Source: Abelmoschus esculentus (taxonomy: Eukaryota > Streptophyta > Magnoliopsida > Malvales > Malvaceae). Taken from it: a stretch of 64,000 nucleotides of DNA. The notes beneath the pieces are model-generated. The model saw only the letters and a program-made list of their open reading frames with translations, made no database searches and was not told the DNA's origin. The translations under genes were made by a program, and so were the position numbers. Below, piece by piece: positions 59,220-64,000 of this stretch. The stretch is from NCBI GenBank assembly GCA_035048815.1, contig JAUCBN010000011.1, positions 19,732,001-19,796,000 of the forward strand. Direction: 5' to 3'. The stretch's first letter is position 1. Each line of letters opens with the position of its first letter.

Positions 59220-60150
59220 TTAAGTCACCAAAGTGATTTTTATTGTGGAAATTATTTTATTTTAAAATATAGAAGGTTTTGTGCATGTAATTTAGTTTAT
59301 GCTAATATTAATCGGCCCAAAGGAAGATTAATAATTAGTAATGTTACATGTGCATCTGTGGTAATAAATATGTGATAATTATTCAGTTTTATATGTAAAC
59401 AATAAATCGGCCCAAAGGAAGATTTTTGTTTAACATATTCTTATTATCAATGTTTGATTACTACATCAAGATATCACTTACAAATTAATATTTTTTTAAA
59501 AATATTATTGGAGTGTTCGATATCTTGTGATGATGTTACCTTTATTCAAATTTATTATTATTTTGGTTATCTTTTATCTTGAGTAAAACATAAAATTAAG
59601 AAAAATATTTTTAAACAATTAAATTCATATTTTAGCTTCAGATATCTAATATTTTAATAGATTAATTAAAACACAATGTCACCAAAGTGACCGCTTTTGT
59701 GTAGATTAGTTTATTTAAAATATTAAGATAATTATAGGTCTTTGTAATTCATGTGTTTATTAATTGGCCCAAAGAAAAATTGATATTTGGCCGAATTACA
59801 ACGACAATTGTGGCGATAAATGTGTGACACTTATATGGTATTTTATGTGAACAATACGTTAGTCCAAAGATTAATCTATTGTTTGACATAGTTTATTGTC
59901 AATGTTTGATTGCTACAACAAGAGTACCGCTTACAGTTAATATTACTGTCCAAAGACTTGATATTAATGTTGTGCTTGGTATCTTGAGGGGAACTAGCCA
60001 TTATTTTGAATTTATTGTTTACTTATAGATATTTATGTGAGCTTGTTTATTTACTTATTTTTGTTCTATCTTTAGATGATTTATCTTTACTATCATAATA
60101 TCTGTTGAATACATTTTATACTTATGTTTAATGAAATTAATTTCAAAGAA
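59220..60150 (+). repeat. Tandem duplication of about 465 bp in copia G leader
   Basis: The series TCACCAAAGTGA, TCGGCCCAAAGGAAGATT, TCAATGTTTGATTACTAC occurs from about 59225. It occurs again in diverged form from about 59689 (TCACCAAAGTGACC, TTGGCCCAAAGAAAAATTG, TCAATGTTTGATTGCTAC). It lies between PBS and gag. Confidence 0.7.
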
Positions 60151-60370
60151 TAGAAAAGACACTTATATATAGTATTTGGTGGTATGAACATAGAACTTGC
60201 ACTAAGTGAATAACAACTTGCACCTCTCACGGCGGTAAACATTCATAAATAGGATTTTGAGAGGTGAGTTTATTCAAGTTGCATAAGTCTAATGATCATA
60301 AAGTATAATATTTTATAATTTTTTAGGAGCACAAATCTACAAAAAAAAAATATTCATACTAAGGGTTTCC

Positions 60371-60860
60371 TTGATAAAAAATAATATTAATTTTTTTAAG
60401 ATTAATATGACATCACTTTTGGTTTACTTTATATCTATTAAGTATAAGGATCAAGGAAATGTGAGAGAGTATATTATATTGCTTCGAAACTTAAGGCACA
60501 TAAGATCAAACTTTATAACAATTGTTTGCTCTTATAATTTTAGTATAACTTCCTATACAGTTTAACTAATTCAAAATTAGTTACAATTATTAAAGGAGAA
60601 ATAAACTTCAAACGAGATTATTTCTCATTGTGTTAAAGAGAAAGAAAAGTTGAAGCATTATAATTATAAAAATACTCAATCAGTTAGTGCTCTTTGGTTA
60701 GTGTCTCTAAGAATAAGGGCAATAAAAATATATATTAGAATAAAGTTGCTAAGGGTCCTGCTCCAAAGGAATAACAATAAGGTATAAAGTGTTGATTCTT
60801 TTGTATAAGCTATGATACATGTAAAGAAATTAAACTTCAAAAGTAAGCAATTACTTAGGC
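60371..60860 (+). pseudogene. gag: Copia G gag relic
   Basis: The frame at 60371-60565 includes SIKYKDQGNVREYIILLRNL, matching the copia gag segment usually written TKYKGKGNIREYIM. Slightly downstream HCVKEKEKLKH (about 60627) corresponds to the motif preceding the zinc knuckle. A Cys-containing remnant lies near 60790-60830. The N-terminal half and the intact zinc knuckle are lost. Gag would form the particle capsid. The match is by motif wording, so lineage is not assigned. Confidence 0.7.
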
Positions 60861-61239
60861 TATTTTGAGTGATCCATGGGCTGTAAATTTTATGATCCCA
60901 CAATTAAGATTATTTTAATGAGAGATTTATAACATTTTTAGGATGTTGAGTTTGGAGGGAGAATAAGGTTAGACACATTGTTGTTAAGGAGGAATTGGAT
61001 ATTAATTTAATTCCTACTATCACTTTTCACGATGTTTAGATTTTCACACCTATCATTAATAAAAAGTGAATCAAGTACATCAGCAAAACAATGTTGAACA
61101 ACTCTCGTTCAAGATAAGGTAATTATTTTTTAGAAGAACAAACTCAACAACCTAAAAACAACCTAAAAAAATGTGTCTTTAAAGATATCTATGAGAGGAA
61201 AGAGAAATACTATTGAGGATTATTACTTAGTATTTCATC

Positions 61240-61946
61240 AAGAAAATAAAGACAATAATAGAATGATAAAAGACAACCTGATCAGTTTCTTTTATCAAAC
61301 CATAAATGTTTTTTAACTCTCAAAAGTGGATTGATGTTATTCAAAAGAGTATAATTTTATTCAAGACAATAAAGTTTAAGAACTTGTCGCATTACCTTAA
61401 GGTACAAACCAATTGGTTGTAAATTAGTATTTAAAACCAAGAGGGATGTAAATGATAATGTGGACAAGTATAAGGTATGTCTTGTATCTAAAGGATATAC
61501 TCTAAAAGAAGACATTGATTTTGTAGAGACTTTCTCTCAAGTTAGACTGAAAGACTCTTTCAAAATAATCTTGACACTTGTTGCTTTTAATCTTGAGCTA
61601 CATAAGATAGATGTTAAGCTTATGTTTTTCAATGGCAACATTGAATAAATTAATTATATGGTACAATCATTGATTTGTGTCTAATGATACAAAATTAATG
61701 AATGTAAATTAAAGAAATCTATCTATGAGCTTAAGTTTAACTTTCATTAATGAAATTATAAATTTCATATTGATTATCTCATTCGGTTTTGAGATAAATT
61801 TAGTTGAAAAGTATATGTATTACAAGTTCAGTGGGAGTAAACCAAGTGACACTCATATTACTAAAGAAGGCAATTTTTTTAGTGCCCTACAAGTAACCTT
61901 GAAATTTATAAAATACAAAAGATTCCATAATTTATTGAGAATCTAA
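61240..61946 (+). pseudogene. pol: Copia G reverse transcriptase relic
   Basis: Frame 2 from about 61406 reads KPIGCKLVFKTKRD, then YKVCLVSKGYTLKEDIDFVE, TFSQVRLKDSF and LELHKIDVKLMFFNGNIE (stop after 61645). This is the N-terminal half of copia RT, whose usual wording is YKARLVAKGYTQ and DVKTAFLNG. Shifted frames then show CKLKKSIYEL (about 61705) and SFGFEINLVEKYMYYKFSGS (about 61785-61840), the region approaching the catalytic YVDD box, which is not preserved. Upstream, 61240-61400 holds the linker to RT. RT would make the cDNA. Not functional. Confidence 0.85.
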
Positions 61947-62842
61947 TTTATGCTTAAGTATGTATGCATTTGGATATTGCGTACATTATTAGAATGTTAG
62001 ACAGATATTTAAGGAAATCTAATATGAATTGTTGGATAGCAGCAAATAGAGTTATGAAATGACTTTAGAGAACAAAATTTATATTCTCACATATCGAAGT
62101 TTTGGTAAGTTAGAGATCATCAAGTTTACAGACTTCGATTCTACTAGAATATTGATGTAAAAGACTCTGTCACATGAGCTGCTAATTATAGATTGAATAG
62201 AAAGACCACTTCAGTTATTTTGTGACAATAAATATGCATCATTTATTCTATAAACAATAGGAACACTTTAAAATTTTAGTTCCTAGTTGTTAAAGAAAAT
62301 TCAGAGTGTTTGCATGTCTATAGGACATGTTGGTACAAACTCCATAATTGCGCGCTTATTGAGAAACTATCACCCTAGGTCTTTCATGAGCACACTACTC
62401 ATATGGGTGTAATATTATTTAAGTATATTCATTTTTAGTGGGAGTTTGTAATTTTGATAAATGCTCATTCGTTTTAGACACAATTTCGGTTACTTTAGTT
62501 TAAGGTTAATTTCTGTAGAAATAAAGTTATTTTGGCTTATGCACACTCTGAATTCAGTAAAGTTTGATCTCACTAAAGTTTAAGAGGACCAGTTGGAAAT
62601 AGGCATGTTCGGTTCACATTTACATGTAATTTCCATGCTACGCATCCATGATTGATCTATGTCATTTGATTATGTTTTTATACGTGACCATTGATGGGTC
62701 CAGTCATGATTGATATGATGAAGACCGCTTTGATCCTATATGAATATAATTAATGGACGAGAATGTTTTAGAATACCTATTATATGATAGCAAATTTTTG
62801 AGCTCATAAGGTTATACATTTGTCAAGAAACATATGTTGCCC
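61947..62842 (+). other. Decayed 3' coding part of copia G
   Basis: It should contain the end of RT and RNase H. I see only weak traces and many stops. No other feature. Confidence 0.45.
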
Positions 62843-62852
62843 AAGTGGGAGA
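62843..62852 (+). other. Polypurine tract of copia G
   Basis: AAGTGGGAGA just before the 3' LTR start at 62854. AAGTGGGAGAT is the common plant copia PPT. Confidence 0.85.
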
Positions 62853-62853
62853 T

Positions 62854-63321
62854 TGTTGGATTAAAATTCAATAATAGTGGGCACATATGTATAATGTATG
62901 TTGCTATTATAAAATTTAACACGTAATTAAGGGACCAATTATGTTACACATGTTATAGGTATTAAATTATCATGGAATTAAAAGTGTAGATACCATAAGC
63001 TGTATTTATAATTTGATGAGGGGCAGAGTTATAAATACTTCAGAGTTGGTTATTAAATCAACTACTAGTTGGTTATTAAATCAACTATATAAAGGGGTTA
63101 TGATCCCCAAGAATTAGGTCAACTTGCATATCTCTTTTCCCCGTCTGAGAGTTGTGCCGCAAGAGAAAACCTAACTTTTTGAAAGATTAAACCTTCTGAA
63201 AAAACTCTATCGATTAATTCAGGTACACTTCCGCATTCAGTTTATTTATTTTATTGTTCTTGATGATTTGACATATAGATCTTGGGTTTATATTCGTACT
63301 GAATATATTTTAATTCCAACA
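62854..63321 (+). repeat. 3' LTR of copia G (468 bp)
   Basis: Same length as the 5' LTR with few visible differences (for example ATTCAATAATAG for AAAATAATAG near the start). Ends TTCCAACA followed by TSD CAAGT. Confidence 0.92.
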
Positions 63322-64000
63322 CAAGTTTCATTTAAAGATTAGCAAGCTAATACTTGGGAATTTCAATAAAGAACCTTAGAAAAAGAGTTAAAATTCAGCA
63401 AATTACCTTTGAGATCTATCCACCAAAAAGATGAGAATTTTTGTTCTTGATTCCTTGCAAATTGTTGTTGTTTTAGTAAAATTGATGATTAGGCTTTGTA
63501 AAGAATGGAGAGATGATTAAAATGAAGTAATTCTTGTTGAAAAAGGTGGAAAATCAGCAAGGAATTGAAGAAAATAGATGAAGAAAAATGGAGAGAAAAT
63601 GAGAGAAAAAGATGAGAGAAAATAAGTGGTTAAGTGAGAAAATGATTGTCATCTTTTAATAAACTAATTAAAAATAATTTTGGTGAATAAATCATCATTT
63701 AAAATTAAATTGGGTTTATGGACCTCTAAGGAATCTAAGTATAGCTTGCTTTTCAATTTAGTCACTAAAAATAATAATTTCTGAAAATTACAAATTAAAT
63801 CCTCCATTGTTTTCCTAAAATTACAATTTGGTCACCAATGCATAATTAGGCATAATTAAAAATCAATTTAAAGTTCAAATTACATTCTTTTAATTTTGAA
63901 ACATCTTTTTAATATTTTTAAACCATATTCCAAGATTATTACTTTTCTAGTTAAAATACTTTTATTTTATATTTGCTTGGAATAACGAATCAAAGAACCC

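Larger units (their letters stand above)
57533..63321 (+). mobile_element. Ty1/copia element G, complete ends, TSD CAAGT
   Basis: 5789 bp with 468-bp LTRs (57533-58000 and 62854-63321), both TGTTGGATTAAAAT...TTCCAACA. A perfect TSD CAAGT (57528-57532 and 63322-63326), PBS and PPT are present. The interior has gag and RT relics with many stops and lacks recognisable protease and integrase, so it is internally deleted and dead. The LTRs are still very similar by eye. Confidence 0.93.
56691..64000 (-). mobile_element. C-family LTR fragment (H), interrupted by copia G
   Basis: Starts mid-LTR: TTCCAATTCATTTTCATGC matches F near 54400. It continues with the conserved hairpin (56925-56960), CACTCACCGACAAGCAAAAC, and leader sequence to 57532. 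It resumes after element G at 63322 (AGATTAGCAAGCTAATACTT) and runs to the window edge through the CT-rich leader complement (63560-63640). It overlaps the part of the LTR also present in F, so it is a separate LTR copy. Confidence 0.78.

Overview
The window is AT-rich plant nuclear DNA made almost entirely of nested LTR retrotransposons. I find no host gene, rRNA, tRNA or CRISPR array. The LTRs, PBS/PPT pairs and gag/pol relics indicate a eudicot; the TGTAACACCCC-starting LTRs resemble repeats I associate with Malvaceae, but that is weak recollection.

Layout. 1-903: pol tail of a Ty3/gypsy chromovirus (A) running into its 3' LTR (904 to about 5890), which carries a solo LTR in minus orientation (1510-3694). 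About 5893-8436: decayed Ty1/copia relic (LTR end, PBS, gag zinc knuckle, protease, GAG-pre-integrase). 8437-10960: unclassified dispersed repeat. 10961-12173: AT-rich DNA with a 16-bp minisatellite. 12174-14271: second solo LTR, with a perfect CAAGA target-site duplication (TSD). 14272-15102: repeat of the 'GGGGGTGAATTGG' type. 15103-16713: start of a further LTR (K).

The core, 16714-52415, is one gypsy chromovirus (B). Its 5' LTR, gag, protease and pol start lie at 16714-22528; the rest of pol and the 3' LTR lie at 47607-52415. It is split by a 25-kb insertion of chromovirus C (22529-47606). C carries a Tat/Ogre-type solo LTR (D, 23183-26326) in its 5' LTR. C also carries a complete 10.3-kb gag-only Tat/Ogre-like element (E, 29930-40276, minus strand) in its interior. 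From 52416 a C-family LTR in minus orientation (F) is inserted in B's 3' LTR. It is followed by an E-family LTR piece (J) and another C-family LTR piece (H), and H contains a complete but decayed copia element (G, 57533-63321, TSD CAAGT).

Every coding region is broken by stops, frameshifts or deletions; the most intact is the gag of E, with one internal stop.

The most interesting signal is structural. Several unrelated LTR families carry arrays of short hairpins whose stems change in a compensatory way from unit to unit. They also carry arrays of a palindrome of consensus GGTWTCGAWACC. In three families the order is the same: hairpin array, CTCACTAAG plus a pyrimidine-rich tract, palindrome array, LTR end. 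A second anomaly is a perfect 46-bp duplication flanking element E, where 4-6 bp is expected.
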